Positions 4,705 to 5,244 of a stretch of 5,244 nucleotides of DNA are shown one piece after another. The stretch is taken from contig JAJNBK010000046.1 in the NCBI GenBank assembly GCA_021155845.1, positions 1 through 5,244 on the forward strand, written 5' to 3'. The notes beneath the pieces were generated by a model. It saw only the letters and a list, made by a program, of their open reading frames with translations. It was not told where the DNA came from and made no database searches. The DNA comes from Nitrososphaeraceae archaeon. Lineage in GTDB: Archaea; Thermoproteota; Nitrososphaeria; Nitrososphaerales; Nitrososphaeraceae. Both the position numbers and the translations under genes were made by a program. The first letter of the stretch is position 1. Each line of letters opens with the position of its first letter.

Positions 4705-5070
4705 TCCTAATAATTATGAAATTGAACTATTCGTTGAACTTGGAGAACAACCCCTAAGAATAACTAATATTGACTGATAGCTGCAAAAATCAGCATTAAA
4801 AGCATATACTATAATCATATATCTACTACCATAAGAGATAAAAAGTTCCCTGAATTTATAGATGCACGAAACTCAATTGAATATCAAGAAAATATCTCTT
4901 TAAAATAAAATTTATTTAACGCTACAAAAAATATAAAGAAGAAAATCATCAATTAGAAAAGACAGAATAGTTGCACACAGAAATCAAGAGAGAATGAATT
5001 ATTGGGAATGTCATCAAAATGCATTGCAACTGATAACTATGGCAGAACAATAATAGAGAGTCATTAGATC

Positions 5071-5078
5071 AAAAAAAA
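5071..5078 (-). terminator. oligo-T terminator of the leftward membrane-protein gene
   Basis: Eight A on the plus strand give a U8 run in the minus-strand transcript, 9 nt after the TGA at 5090-5088. This is the clearest archaeal-type oligo-U termination signal in the window. Confidence 0.65.
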
Positions 5079-5087
5079 TATTGACCA

Positions 5088-5244
5088 TCATGACGTCCTA
5101 GGAGCAACAGAAGCAACATTCGCTAAATCAGGCAGTGCTTGCGACGCAAAGTCGAGTAGTGGGGCATGCCAAATACCAAAACCTACCATAAAAATTATTG
5201 CAAAAATTAGCACTGCAACTATAGCTGTGGGCTCCTTGATCTTA
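5088..5244 (-). CDS. C-terminus of a membrane protein, possibly a NuoN/NuoM-type complex I subunit
   Basis: Only the last 51 residues are in the window; the gene starts beyond the right edge. They begin KIKEPTAIVAVLIFAIIFMV, continue GFGIWHAPLLDFASQAL, and end in a short Ala/Val/Pro tail. A single hydrophobic helix spans roughly visible residues 7-24. The pattern of a Glu-Pro before a last transmembrane helix that ends in G-I-x-x-x-P-L-L-D is what the antiporter-like subunits (NuoN, NuoM, MnhD family) of complex I show at their C-terminus (G-I-[YF]-P-x-P-L-L). Thaumarchaeota carry such a complex without the NADH-binding module. The fragment is too short to be sure; another polytopic protein is possible. 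The TGA is followed by a U8 terminator, so this is the last gene of its transcript. Confidence 0.7.
   Translation of the reverse strand, partial: KIKEPTAIVAVLIFAIIFMVGFGIWHAPLLDFASQALPDLANVASVAPRTS

Larger units (their letters stand above)
4474..5070. other. about 600-bp AT-rich gap with coding-like scraps but no gene
   Basis: No ORF of useful length or known motif. Short coding-like stretches occur in successive frames: one ending at a TGA near 4778 with NYEIELFVELGEQPLRITNI, and another ending at a TAA near 4908 with TIRDKKFPEFIDARNSIEYQ. These may be fragments of a decayed gene, but I cannot name it. The gap also holds an 11-bp direct repeat, an imperfect hairpin and a C8 run, listed separately. 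Confidence 0.45.

Noticed and set aside
4558..4717. CRISPR-like or iteron array from repeated TAATAATTAT
   Set aside because: The units are short, low-complexity, irregularly spaced and only two to three copies, which is expected by chance at this AT content.

Overview
The window is AT-rich and reads as archaeal. Two tRNA genes lack an encoded CCA, one of them carries an intron in its D-loop, a TATA-like box sits about 26 nt upstream of an apparently leaderless start codon, and oligo-T stretches follow genes. The gene set (standalone UBP-type zinc finger, one-cysteine DsbA-like protein, CADD/TenA-like protein, all-trans polyprenyl synthase, possible complex I antiporter-type subunit) best fits a soil-type ammonia-oxidising thaumarchaeon (Nitrososphaerota, Nitrososphaera/Nitrosocosmicus-like). 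That placement is inference from gene content and composition; no search was run.

Layout, left to right. At 1-56 there may be the start of a leftward gene. At 127-387 (-) is a UBP zinc-finger protein. At 521-768 (+) is a frame-broken DUF5519/'luciferase domain' gene. At 792-1352 (+) is a DsbA-family thioredoxin-fold protein with only one cysteine. At 1353-2354 lies about 1 kb with little coding signal, containing one doubtful 86-aa ORF. At 2355-2428 (-) is a CAU-anticodon tRNA. At 2496-3146 (-) is a CADD-type protein that keeps the residues of the self-sacrificing p-aminobenzoate synthase. At 3376-3477 (+) is tRNA-Glu(UUC) with a 26-nt D-loop intron. At 3583-4455 (+) is a trans-isoprenyl diphosphate synthase with a TTG start. 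At 4456-5087 is a decayed-looking intergenic region. At 5088-5244 (-) is the C-terminus of a membrane protein, possibly a NuoN/NuoM-type subunit.

The genes do not form one operon. Strand changes and TATA-like boxes suggest mostly single-gene transcription units. Metabolic themes are pABA/pterin cofactor supply (CADD-like), isoprenoid supply for ether lipids or quinones (polyprenyl synthase), thiol chemistry (DsbA-like) and possibly respiration (terminal fragment). The most noteworthy items are the conserved catalytic set of the CADD-like protein, the D-loop intron of tRNA-Glu, the missing resolving cysteine of the DsbA-like protein, the altered prenyl synthase, and the broken DUF5519 gene. 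I found no defence system, CRISPR array or complete mobile element.
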